A stretch of 54,343 bases of DNA, from NCBI GenBank assembly GCA_047630355.1, contig JBLHXN010000012.1, positions 1-54,343 on the forward strand, read 5' to 3'. The first letter of the stretch is position 1. Every line of letters starts with the position of its first letter. This DNA comes from JANQUM01 sp047630355 (GTDB lineage Bacteria > Bacteroidota > Bacteroidia > Cytophagales > Spirosomataceae). The position numbers and the translations under genes were made by a program. Below, piece by piece: positions 8,493 to 17,365 of this stretch. The notes under the pieces are model-generated. The model ran no database searches. It was given only the letters and a program-made list of their open reading frames with translations, and was not told the DNA's origin.

Positions 8493-9824
8493 TCAGGCCT
8501 TTTTATTTGTCTTTTCTGATTTCTCTTCTTTCCCGTTGTCTTCGTCGGCGGTTATCTGTTGAACAAGTATTTTGTCAATACGATTTTTGTCCATATCGAT
8601 GATTTCAAACTCGTATCCTTCCCACGTAAACTTATCACCTGTATCCGGGATTTCCTGTAAGATTTCCAAAGCAAAACCGCCCATCGTATCAAAGCCGCTG
8701 TAATCTTTGCGGTTATTTATATCGATTTCAAATTCATTCAGAAATTCATCAAAAGGCAGCGAAGCATCAATCAAGAAACTTCCGTCGTCCCGTGGAGTTA
8801 TTTCGTACTCAAATTCATTCTCTTCCGATATATCGCCTACCAAAGCATCCATGATATCATTCATCGTGATTACTCCTTGGCAATTTCCGTATTCATCCAC
8901 GATAACGCCAAAGTGTTTATGCTCTTCCTGAAATTTCTCCAGTACTTGATACGTCTGATTATTTTCGGGAATGAAAAGAGCTTCCCTCAAAATTCGCTCA
9001 ACGTTCTTTAAGGCACTATCAAGATTTCGACCTAACAAGTCTTTCGTGTATAGTAAGCCCAACACATTATCCAGTCCGTCTTTACAAACCGGAAAAACTG
9101 AATGACGAGATTCGATGAGTTTATTTTTGTTCTCGATGATACTATCCTCAATGTCGAGGAAAGCAACTTCGTTGCTATTTGTCATCAGCGAAGTTACACG
9201 GCGGTCTCCCAGATGAAAGACGTTCTGCACTATTTCGTGCTCAATCTCTTCGATTGTTCCGCCAGTAGCACCTTCCTGTACCATAGATCTGATTTCTTCT
9301 TCCGTGATAGAGCTATCGGATTCACTTATTCCGGTCAGCCTAAACAGAAAATCGCTGACTTTGGTCAACAACCATATGAATGGAGAGGTGATTTTGGAGA
9401 GAATATTCATGGGGCCAACCATAAACGTTGCTATCTTCTCCGGGGAAGACATGCCGATTCGTTTCGGAACCAATTCTCCCAAAATCAGCGACAGAAATGT
9501 AACGATGATGGTAATAATCGCCACTGATAACGAGCTGGCATAACTGTTAAGAGAGTCAATCTGCTCAACGTACGGAATGAGGTAATCCTTCAACTGGTCT
9601 CCCGAAAAAATACCCGTCAGGATGCTGATGAGTGTGATTCCGATTTGAACAGTAGAGAGAAAACGGCTCGGATTATTAGATAAATTTAGTGCTGCGAGGG
9701 CTTTTTTGCTGCCGTTTTTTGCGGCAATTTCGAGTTTCGTTCTTCGGGAAGAAACCAATGCGATTTCTGACATCGAAAAAACTCCGTTCAGCAAGATGAG
9801 AACAAGGATTATGACAACTTCCAT
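8493..9824 (-). CDS. CNNM/CorC-type (hemolysin family) membrane protein
   Basis: A 443-residue protein with three domains in order. The first is a DUF21/CNNM transmembrane domain (about 1-185, including LILLNGVFSMSEIALVSSRRTKL). Next is a CBS pair (about 200-330, with VFPVCKDGLDNVLGLLYTKDL and FGVIVDEYGNCQGVITMNDI). Last is the CorC/HlyC transporter-associated domain (about 345-425). The extreme C-terminus is a charged tail of Lys, Glu and Asn. Family members are linked to magnesium or cobalt efflux; the hemolysin name is historical. pyrE follows after 31 bases. Confidence 0.9.
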   Translation of the reverse strand: MEVVIILVLILLNGVFSMSEIALVSSRRTKLEIAAKNGSKKALAALNLSNNPSRFLSTVQIGITLISILTGIFSGDQLKDYLIPYVEQIDSLNSYASSLSVAIITIIVTFLSLILGELVPKRIGMSSPEKIATFMVGPMNILSKITSPFIWLLTKVSDFLFRLTGISESDSSITEEEIRSMVQEGATGGTIEEIEHEIVQNVFHLGDRRVTSLMTNSNEVAFLDIEDSIIENKNKLIESRHSVFPVCKDGLDNVLGLLYTKDLLGRNLDSALKNVERILREALFIPENNQTYQVLEKFQEEHKHFGVIVDEYGNCQGVITMNDIMDALVGDISEENEFEYEITPRDDGSFLIDASLPFDEFLNEFEIDINNRKDYSGFDTMGGFALEILQEIPDTGDKFTWEGYEFEIIDMDKNRIDKILVQQITADEDNGKEEKSEKTNKKA

Positions 9825-10004
9825 TAAGGGGGTTACGCTACCTCTTTTTTCTGAGATAAAAAGGCGTTGATTATGTTAAAGTGCAAAATAAAACAATTTG
9901 GACCATTGAGTTGACCGAAGTTAGAAAAAATTTGTAATTAATTATAAATTCTCAGTAACATAAATTTCCTTTGTGGCTACAATTTCTGGGTACTAACCGT
10001 CGAA

Positions 10005-10688
10005 ATGAATATATTTATCAAAAATAGATTGTTGCGGATTATCGGCAACCACAAGTTGACTACGTTACAGATGAGCAAGTTTGACATGAGGCTAAACGCT
10101 CAAGTTGATTGTATTCGGTTTTACGCTCTCTCTGGAGATGTGCTAATTACTGGTGCAACGAGCAAACTGATTGATCGCTTCTTCCTCTACACTTTTTCCA
10201 AAAAAAATAAAAAGTACGATTCGATTACTTTCGTAGTGAACGATAAAAAAGACGCAAAAAAAACGATAACTTCTTATTTTAAAGTTATTTCGGCGGGTGG
10301 CGGAGTTGTTTACAATGATGAAAAAGAAGTCTTGATTATGAAACGACTCGGCAAGTGGGACTTACCCAAAGGCAAGGCGGATAAAGGAGAGAAGTTTCGC
10401 GAAACAGCCGCCCGGGAAGTTACGGAAGAATGCAGCGTTGAAGTCGATGTTTTAAAGAAAGTCTGTACCACGTGGCACACGTATCGTATTCACGGAAAGC
10501 GAATGCTCAAACGCACCAAATGGTACAAAATGGACTGTCTGGACGATAAAAATATGGCTCCGCAAGTAGAGGAGGATATTGAAGAACTACGCTGGATGAA
10601 TCGGAATGAAATAGCCGAAGCAATGGAAAATTCTTACGCTTCTATTCGTTTTGTACTACGCTCAGCGGGCGAATATTCCAAAAGATAA
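10005..10688 (+). CDS. Nudix hydrolase
   Basis: A 227-residue protein. The C-terminal two-thirds is a Nudix domain with the box G123-x5-E129-x7-R137-E138-x2-E141-E142, which keeps all metal-binding residues, although the late glycine of the consensus is Ser144. An approximately 90-residue N-terminal region of mixed charge precedes it and is not recognised. Nudix enzymes hydrolyse nucleoside diphosphates linked to other groups; the substrate here is unknown. It is divergent from the CNNM/CorC-pyrE unit, which may point to nucleotide housekeeping. Confidence 0.88.
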   Translation: MNIFIKNRLLRIIGNHKLTTLQMSKFDMRLNAQVDCIRFYALSGDVLITGATSKLIDRFFLYTFSKKNKKYDSITFVVNDKKDAKKTITSYFKVISAGGGVVYNDEKEVLIMKRLGKWDLPKGKADKGEKFRETAAREVTEECSVEVDVLKKVCTTWHTYRIHGKRMLKRTKWYKMDCLDDKNMAPQVEEDIEELRWMNRNEIAEAMENSYASIRFVLRSAGEYSKR

Positions 10689-10732
10689 TAATTGGCAGCT
10701 AAAGTAGATGGAGTTGAAAAGCCGGGAGCAGA

Positions 10733-11701
10733 TTATTCAATTCCCGATTTTCCCCGAATTTTATCTAACAGATGAATCAGTTTACGGCTCATCGTGTGCG
10801 GCATTAGCTTGCTTTCTTTTAAGCCTTCTCTCAGACAATAATTTACCTCCTCGATTTCAAAGTCATAACCTCTTGTTGGTCGGTCAAATTCATAATCTAC
10901 GGGTGTTCCGCCGTTTTCAAATAATGTTACCTTTTTTGATTCGTGAAAACGGGAATGGATTTGTATTTTCCCCTTAGTTCCGTAAATCCAGGCATCGGTA
11001 TTAGTATCGGCCAAAATAGTGCAGTTTAGTACGGCGGTCGCGTTTTGATCGTAGCGAAGTAGGAACGAAGTAGTTTCGTCTACACCTGTTGAGCCAATAA
11101 TGCTCGTTGCTTCAATATTAGAAGGGTACCCTAATAAAAGTAAAGACAAGTAAGCCGGATAAATACCAATGTCAAGTAACGCTCCACCACCCAATTGGGG
11201 ATTAAATAAGCGGCGTTCGGGTTCAAAATCTGCTTTAAAGCCAAAGTCAGCGTGAATCGTTTTAATTTCACCAATCGCTCCGCCTTCTACTAATTCTAAT
11301 ACTTTTAATGTGCTTGGCAGAAAGCGTGTCCACATGGCTTCCATCAAAAACGTGTCGTTTTCTTTTGCGGAAGCAAGCATCGACTCAACCTCAATTTCGT
11401 TCATTGCGAATGGCTTTTCGCAAAGCACCGCAACGTTCTTTTCCAGACACAGTTTAGTGCAGTAAGCGTGAGTAGTATGCGGCGTAGCAATGTACACCAC
11501 ATCCAAATCCGGAGCGTTGAAAATTTCTTCGTAACTGCCATAAGCAAAATCTGCTTTGTGCTGCACGGCAAAAGCCTGAGCCCGCTTTAGATTAGTGGAA
11601 GCAACGGCGTAAAGTTCGCAACCCATTACGGTTTCTAAATCTTGCGTAAATTTTTCGGCGATTTTCCCGATTCCGATGACTCCCCACTTGATATTTGACA
11701 T
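10733..11701 (-). CDS. Gfo/Idh/MocA-family oxidoreductase (cytoplasmic)
   Basis: A 322-residue NAD(P)-dependent dehydrogenase. The N-terminal Rossmann motif is GVIGIGKIAEKF (7-18), the signature CEKPFAMN contains Glu95-Lys96-Pro97, and the catalytic region GGGALLDIGIYPAYLSLLL carries the usual Asp and Tyr in place of His. This pattern resembles the dimeric dihydrodiol/glucose-fructose oxidoreductase branch. There is no signal peptide, unlike the relative at 31092. Neighbours give no pathway, and it appears monocistronic. The sugar substrate is not predictable. Confidence 0.88.
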   Translation of the reverse strand: MSNIKWGVIGIGKIAEKFTQDLETVMGCELYAVASTNLKRAQAFAVQHKADFAYGSYEEIFNAPDLDVVYIATPHTTHAYCTKLCLEKNVAVLCEKPFAMNEIEVESMLASAKENDTFLMEAMWTRFLPSTLKVLELVEGGAIGEIKTIHADFGFKADFEPERRLFNPQLGGGALLDIGIYPAYLSLLLLGYPSNIEATSIIGSTGVDETTSFLLRYDQNATAVLNCTILADTNTDAWIYGTKGKIQIHSRFHESKKVTLFENGGTPVDYEFDRPTRGYDFEIEEVNYCLREGLKESKLMPHTMSRKLIHLLDKIRGKSGIE

Positions 11702-11785
11702 ACTAATTATTTTTGGTTGAAAGAACGTTCTGCGAATGTACGCTGCTATTTATGAACGGGCAAAAGTGCGGCTGTATATAAGGTT

Positions 11786-14700
11786 TTATTTAGAAACTTC
11801 CCGACTCCATCTTCGCTCAAATTTCCAACCTTTTTGGTTTAGTAACAGCGGTAAATAACCGTGGGTGTTCTTGCTGCTCAGACTATCAAAATAGATTCCG
11901 TCGTCGGTTAAGATTAAGCTTTCGTATTTTCCATTTTTACTAACTGTCAAATCTGCAAACGGAAGTTCTTCCGTTAATTGAGAACCGGAGTGCTGTATTT
12001 GATTTCTTAGGTAATTTTTTAACGTATTTTTTGACTGAAATTCTGCTGAATAATATGGTTCCGTAACTAAATTACCCTCTGAAACCTCTAAGGCATATTG
12101 CAGGTAATCCCGTAAGAGTTTCGGACCTGAGTTTAAACTGTTTTCTACGTTAAGCTGCTGAGGTAAAATACTTACAACTACGTAAATTTTAGAACGGGCA
12201 CGGGTAACTGCTACGTTCAATCGGTTTTTGCCACCTTGCTGATTCAACGTTCCGAAATTCATTAATAATTTTTCATTTTTATTAGGAGCGTAACCTATCG
12301 AAAAGATAACTACATCAAATTCGTCTCCCTGAATATTTTCGATATTTTTCACCCGAATATTCTCTTGGAACTCAAGTTCATTTCGTAGTAAGTTGTCTAT
12401 CAATTCAGCTTGTTTATAATTGAAAGTTACCACGCCAATACTCAAAGTAGTATCTATACCCTTAACAATTTCGAGTACCTTTTGAGCCTCGATTTTATTT
12501 TGGTTATTCTCCCAGGTCCCGTCGGTTTTTATGTAACTAATGCTTGGATTTTGATTGTTAATATATTGATAATAAGGCAGTAAATTTAATTTATCTTTAT
12601 AAAAGTGCTTATTTGAGAACGCAATCAAGTCCAATGATTTACTGCGATAATGCTCCCGGAGTTGAGTTTGTGGCAGATATTGCGAAGCCACGTCGAGTAG
12701 CGAGTCTATTTCGAGTAACGGTTCGTCTTCACCTCGTTCGTCTTCGTAGCGTACCTGATATAAATCCGACGGCTGTAATTGCTGACTATCTCCCGCAATA
12801 ATTACTTGTTTTCCACGAAGAGCGGCGGGTAATCCGTGTTCAATGTAGCATTGCGAAGCTTCGTCAAAAATGACCAAGTCAAACGTATCACTTTGCAGCG
12901 GAAAAATTGCCGAAACGGTTTCGGGAGAAGCGAGCCAACAAGGAATTAAATCAAACAATTCATCGGTAAAATTTTCAATTGCTCTTCTCACGCTCCAAAG
13001 CTGCCGTTTCTTTGTAACCTGATGTTTTAACTCCCGATAAGTTGTGACATTTCCGAGTCGGTTTCTTCCGAGGTTTTTATACGTAATTTCCCGAAGATTC
13101 ACCAACACAATTGCTTTACACAGCTCTTGTTTTTTCTGAATATTCTTCTGTAAATCAATTTCTAATTGTTGAACTTTAAGTGTGCTCACTCCCCGTAATA
13201 TCGGGTGATTATTTTCGATGTGAGCAATCCAGTATTGCAATAAATTATACTCGATTGCTTCCGTAATATTCGTGGTGTTTTCTGCCACTAATGCAATATC
13301 TAATATTTGCCGCTCTACAGACGAAGAGGACGCCACCAGTTGATCGTTTTCAATTAAGTAGTCGAAAGATTTTTCTAGGTAAACAACAAAAGGTTGAATC
13401 TCTTCGGTTTGCTCAATCTCACGAATTTGTGCTGTACTTAAATGTTGACTTTTAAGGTTGATTATTTCCCTACTATCTGTTATTAATTGAAGGATAAAAT
13501 TACACGTTTTCAAAAACTCAGTTTGAGTCTCAATTTTTATAAACCTACTGTTGCTAAAAGTCAGTTTTGTGGTTTCGTATAACTTTTTCGCCAGTAAAAC
13601 TTTTTCAAGGGTTTGAGCGGCTTCATCTGCATTTTTAGAAGTACTTATTTCGTAATTTTTACACAGGGAAATAATTTCTGAAAAACGTTCTGCGTTGGTT
13701 ATTTCTTGAATAGCCTTTTCTATCACAGCGAGTTTGAAAGCTAACTTGAATGTTTGCGAAAATTCCTTCCACTCTTTTCGGTACTTGCCAAAATACAACC
13801 ACTTTATTTTGTTGACGTATGATTCAGTATTTGGTAATCCGTCTTGCAACATCGCCAGATAGTCAGCATTCTTTGAGTTCTCGTAAAATACAGACGCGGA
13901 CGAAGTGTCTTTGAGCAATTGTAAATCCGAAATAGTTTTTTCTAACTCGGAAAATTCAAGCGTCTGGGCTTTCCAGATTGGATTTTGGTGAAATTGATTG
14001 AAATTAGAAAGGGTTTTGTCGTCTTTGATTTCATTACTTACCAGTTGAATATTCTTCTCTATGTTTTCTGGCAAATCAAGCAAAGAAAGCTTTTCTGAAA
14101 ATATAGTATTGGTTTGTTTCTGAAACTCTGTAAAAATATTTTTAACCGAACGTACAGCGTTTGACAAAGCCTGTAAGTGAGTAAACTGCCAGGCCGCTGC
14201 CGAGTTGCGTTTTTTCCAGAAGTTAGCGGCAATCGTACCATCGTTTAGGTAATCCTGGTATTTTTCAAACTGTTGAATTTTCTTAAAAAAAATATCCTGC
14301 TCGTTCAATCGAAAGAAATGGTATAATTCTGAGAAGTCGAGGTTAGGAAATTTTAACTCGAACTTTGCCGAAAGTAGATACATTTCCTTGATACTCTTCC
14401 CCGCAATTTGCTCGTCAAAAAGTGCAGTCTTTAATTCGTCAAGTTCACGGGTGGTACGGTCAATTTCGCGGCACGTCTGTCCGAAGTCACGTTCCAGAAG
14501 AATTATATCTAAACCGGAGTTTAGTTTTTCATAATTATCAATATTTTCAATTTGTTCAGATATTTTATTAAAAAGTGATTTTTGATCATTTTTGAAATCG
14601 TGAACCAGAGCTATAAATGGGTCAATAGCGATTTCTGAAAGGCGATTATAAACAGTATCAAGAGCCGCTCTTTTCTGACAAACTACCAAAATTCGCTTGC

Positions 14701-15700
14701 CACGAGCCGTAAAATCAGCGATTAAATTAGCAATCAGTTGGGATTTTCCCGTGCCGGGCGGGCCTTGCACAACCAATGATTTACCAAGTTTTGCCCGTTT
14801 GATAGTTTCCTCCTGTGAAGCATCAACGGGCAGTGGAAGTAGCAATTCTTCTTCACGAATTTTTCTTGTGTTCGTATCAGATTCTTGACTGAAGAAGTCA
14901 ACAAAGTTATCGGGAAGTTCTTCGGGCTTTTCGAGTAGTGTTTCGTAATCCGCCGCGATGTAAGAACCCGCCTGCGGAAAAATGCCGAGTACCGCTTGCG
15001 GGTAAAGTTTTAGTTCTCCATTACGTTCTTCGGTTTCTAAATCAAGTTTCTTAATCTCGGTAAAATCAATGAGTTGGTTTTGAAAAAGGTCTTGATTAAA
15101 GTTGATTTCAAGTGGTGAGTCCTTCAGGGTTTCGTACAGTTTTGTCCGAAATTCTAAACCATTTTTCGGGAAGTAATCAAACGAAAAATCCAGCCATTCG
15201 TCCGTGATTTTAAGGTTATTAAAGTGAGCGTAAGCCAGCAAAAAGCTGCGATTAAAAACTACACCCGTTTCTCTTTGTTGAAGACACCAGGTACTTTTTT
15301 TTTGAATCGTATTTAACGCTAACGAAACCGGGAAAAAAAGCAACGGACAACGAATTGCTGTTCCGTCTGAGAATTTACCTTTTACGATTGGATAACCCAC
15401 GTATAAGTCTTCCGCTCCGCGTTCTTCGATAATTAACTTTTCGGTGCGAGAAATTTGTGCGAGTTGTTTACTACCCTCGTTTGTTCGTTCATCCCGTGGG
15501 TCGAGAAGCTCGCAGAGCGGTACAAAATTCTGTCGTTCAATAAGTTGCTCAACAATATTAAATGAAGGTTTATGTAGTAAAAAATCGAGGGAATGGACAT
15601 CGAGAAACTGCCGTTTGGGTAATTTCAAAAGTACCAATGAGCGGTTTCGAGCCGTGAGATTTGTGAGACGTTTGAGGTATGATTTTAAGATGCTTTTCAT
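11786..15700 (-). CDS. Large SF1 (Upf1-like) helicase with degenerate nuclease-like C-terminus
   Basis: A 1304-residue protein. Residues 1-290 are an N-terminal region of the type found in large AAA_11/DUF4011 helicases. Walker A is GPPGTGKS (313-320), followed by motif Ia (VVCQKRAALDTVYNRL). A helical, coiled-coil-like insertion fills about 370-900. Motif II is DEAS (about 946-949), motif III is GDSQQLQP (about 968), and motifs V/VI are IQGDEFDVVIFS and NVAVTRARSKIYVV (about 1125 and 1166). The last 65 residues (ADLTV, then LILTDDG, then NQKGWKFERRWS) resemble the Vsr/MTES_1575 endonuclease fold, but the key acidic residue after LIL is Thr. Its ATG overlaps the stop of the LuxE-like gene by four bases. 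The role is unknown; DNA repair or defence is plausible. Confidence 0.85.
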   Translation of the reverse strand: MKSILKSYLKRLTNLTARNRSLVLLKLPKRQFLDVHSLDFLLHKPSFNIVEQLIERQNFVPLCELLDPRDERTNEGSKQLAQISRTEKLIIEERGAEDLYVGYPIVKGKFSDGTAIRCPLLFFPVSLALNTIQKKSTWCLQQRETGVVFNRSFLLAYAHFNNLKITDEWLDFSFDYFPKNGLEFRTKLYETLKDSPLEINFNQDLFQNQLIDFTEIKKLDLETEERNGELKLYPQAVLGIFPQAGSYIAADYETLLEKPEELPDNFVDFFSQESDTNTRKIREEELLLPLPVDASQEETIKRAKLGKSLVVQGPPGTGKSQLIANLIADFTARGKRILVVCQKRAALDTVYNRLSEIAIDPFIALVHDFKNDQKSLFNKISEQIENIDNYEKLNSGLDIILLERDFGQTCREIDRTTRELDELKTALFDEQIAGKSIKEMYLLSAKFELKFPNLDFSELYHFFRLNEQDIFFKKIQQFEKYQDYLNDGTIAANFWKKRNSAAAWQFTHLQALSNAVRSVKNIFTEFQKQTNTIFSEKLSLLDLPENIEKNIQLVSNEIKDDKTLSNFNQFHQNPIWKAQTLEFSELEKTISDLQLLKDTSSASVFYENSKNADYLAMLQDGLPNTESYVNKIKWLYFGKYRKEWKEFSQTFKLAFKLAVIEKAIQEITNAERFSEIISLCKNYEISTSKNADEAAQTLEKVLLAKKLYETTKLTFSNSRFIKIETQTEFLKTCNFILQLITDSREIINLKSQHLSTAQIREIEQTEEIQPFVVYLEKSFDYLIENDQLVASSSSVERQILDIALVAENTTNITEAIEYNLLQYWIAHIENNHPILRGVSTLKVQQLEIDLQKNIQKKQELCKAIVLVNLREITYKNLGRNRLGNVTTYRELKHQVTKKRQLWSVRRAIENFTDELFDLIPCWLASPETVSAIFPLQSDTFDLVIFDEASQCYIEHGLPAALRGKQVIIAGDSQQLQPSDLYQVRYEDERGEDEPLLEIDSLLDVASQYLPQTQLREHYRSKSLDLIAFSNKHFYKDKLNLLPYYQYINNQNPSISYIKTDGTWENNQNKIEAQKVLEIVKGIDTTLSIGVVTFNYKQAELIDNLLRNELEFQENIRVKNIENIQGDEFDVVIFSIGYAPNKNEKLLMNFGTLNQQGGKNRLNVAVTRARSKIYVVVSILPQQLNVENSLNSGPKLLRDYLQYALEVSEGNLVTEPYYSAEFQSKNTLKNYLRNQIQHSGSQLTEELPFADLTVSKNGKYESLILTDDGIYFDSLSSKNTHGYLPLLLNQKGWKFERRWSREVSK

Positions 15701-16773
15701 AAAACCATCAGGTTACATCCCCGCACGTCCGAGTTATCAAATCTTCCTAATACTTTAAAGCCTTTGTAGTCGGGCGTGAAGCTCCCCAAATCCTGCGTTT
15801 CGATGAAACTACAGGAATCAATATTTGCCAAATCAATGACGTTTATTCCGCCCGTTTTCATACGTTGATTTTCGGTTGTTTTATTACCAATCGAAAAGCT
15901 CGGAAGGTACGTAAATGGGTCGTTCACTTCCCGTAGAAGTATTTTCATGCTTGGTGGAAGCGTAAAAATGCCATCGCCTTTTGAGTAGCCTTGCGATAAA
16001 AGTTCAGTCATGCCGTATTCAGAGTGTATTTTTTGAACGCCCAGACTTTCTGTCAAAATTTGGTGTACTTCCTGACGCAATAGTTCTTTCCGCCTGCCTT
16101 TCATTCCGCCCGTTTCCATGATAATGAACTTATCTGCGTTTTCACGAATAAAGTCAAAAGTACTTCCACTTTCAGCCAAATCGAGTAAGGCAAAAGTTAC
16201 GCCTAAAAGAATGACTTTGCGGGAATCTTGCACAAGTTCTTCCAACTTTTTGAGCAGTTCTTTCGTATTTTTCAAGTAGAAACCCGAAGAAGGTGAGTAA
16301 GAATGGTAAATAAACCGCTGAACCATATACACCAACGACGAGTTATTACGTTCGAGGTAAGAAGGTAACAATGCCAAAACGTGGTAATCAATCAGCGAAC
16401 CGTACATTTGTTCGAAAATTTGCTTGCTGTGAGCCTCGTAAAAAGGCAAATCTGAAACGTAATGACGGCTGGTGTTTTGACCCGTTGTGCCGCTACTTTC
16501 AAACGTAAGTTGGGGCGTAATATTTCCAGTGAGTACCCGTTGCGTTTTGAAAAATGAAATGGGTAAACACGGAACTTGTCCGATACGATGTATATTTGAC
16601 GAATTGACTCCCAAATATTGCAGGTATTGGTGATAAATAGGGTTCTCAGTTGCCTGAAAGCGAAATATTTCGAGAGCTAATTGCTCGAAAAAATGGTCGC
16701 GTTCGGTTTCATTTACGAAATCGGTTATTCCTAAATTTAGTACGCTCGCCTTCAGTTCGTCGCGAAGTGTCAT
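15697..16773 (-). CDS. LuxE/PaaK-family acyl-protein synthetase-like enzyme
   Basis: A 358-residue adenylate-forming enzyme. The ATP-binding P-loop-like motif SSGTTG lies at 93-98, METGGMKGRRKELLR at about 218-232, and the A5-type motif HSEYGMTELLSQGY at about 245-258. The end lacks the usual C-terminal lid domain of acyl-CoA ligases, as in LuxE. LuxE activates fatty acids as acyl-AMP and transfers them to its own cysteine or a partner. No LuxC or LuxD partner is present, and its stop overlaps the helicase start (ATGA), which is an unusual pairing. The acyl substrate and acceptor are unknown. Confidence 0.83.
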   Translation of the reverse strand: MTLRDELKASVLNLGITDFVNETERDHFFEQLALEIFRFQATENPIYHQYLQYLGVNSSNIHRIGQVPCLPISFFKTQRVLTGNITPQLTFESSGTTGQNTSRHYVSDLPFYEAHSKQIFEQMYGSLIDYHVLALLPSYLERNNSSLVYMVQRFIYHSYSPSSGFYLKNTKELLKKLEELVQDSRKVILLGVTFALLDLAESGSTFDFIRENADKFIIMETGGMKGRRKELLRQEVHQILTESLGVQKIHSEYGMTELLSQGYSKGDGIFTLPPSMKILLREVNDPFTYLPSFSIGNKTTENQRMKTGGINVIDLANIDSCSFIETQDLGSFTPDYKGFKVLGRFDNSDVRGCNLMVL

Positions 16774-16814
16774 GTAGATTGTGTATTTTCGAAAACAAAA
16801 ATAAGTTATTCGTT

Positions 16815-17357
16815 ATGAGATTCAGTTTTTTATCGGAGAAAGCTAAGAAATCAGTAACTGGCAGTACATTCTTGCTGTTAGCAGTAACAGTATTTTCTGG
16901 CTGTTATAAAGAACCTGAGTTTGCGGCAACGCCCACCATCGAGTTTCAGGATATTTCAAAGGCTATTCGTATTGATCAGTTTTCGGGTGCAAATAAAGAT
17001 TCGGTGACTATTTCCCTCACATTTCAGGATGGAGACGGTGACCTGGGCCTTAATAGCGAAGAAATATCATCGGCACAACTCAATGAAGATTATAACTACG
17101 TAGTGCGGATTTTTAGGAAAGTACGTGGAAACTTCGTGGAATTCAAACCATTTATTCCTTATTCAGGTTTCTTCTTCCGTCTAAAAAATGATAACAAGCC
17201 CGGACCAATTGAAGGAACATTGGATTATTCAATTGATTTTCCGCACCCGTTTACGCCAAAACGTGATTCGGTTCAGTTTCAAATTTTTCTGAAAGACCGT
17301 GCCGGGAATACCAGTAATATCATTGAGACGGAAACGATTGTGCTGAATGAGTTTTAA
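16815..17357 (+). CDS. Putative lipoprotein
   Basis: I place the start at the ATG at 16815, because an upstream in-frame extension would run antisense through the LuxE-like gene. The 180-residue product then starts with a lipoprotein signal peptide whose lipobox VFSGC puts the lipidated cysteine at residue 30. The mature part is beta-rich and repeats calcium-site-like motifs (TFQDGDGDLGLNSEE) and KDRAGNTSNII, suggesting an immunoglobulin-like or cadherin-like fold. It is likely outer-membrane anchored. It precedes the next gene by only eight bases, so the two are probably co-transcribed. Function is unknown. Confidence 0.8.
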   Translation: MRFSFLSEKAKKSVTGSTFLLLAVTVFSGCYKEPEFAATPTIEFQDISKAIRIDQFSGANKDSVTISLTFQDGDGDLGLNSEEISSAQLNEDYNYVVRIFRKVRGNFVEFKPFIPYSGFFFRLKNDNKPGPIEGTLDYSIDFPHPFTPKRDSVQFQIFLKDRAGNTSNIIETETIVLNEF

Positions 17358-17365
17358 GATTTGGG

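Noticed and set aside
16650..16814. In-frame N-terminal extension of the lipoprotein
   Set aside because: It runs antisense through the LuxE-like gene, and the ATG at 16815 begins a proper lipoprotein signal.
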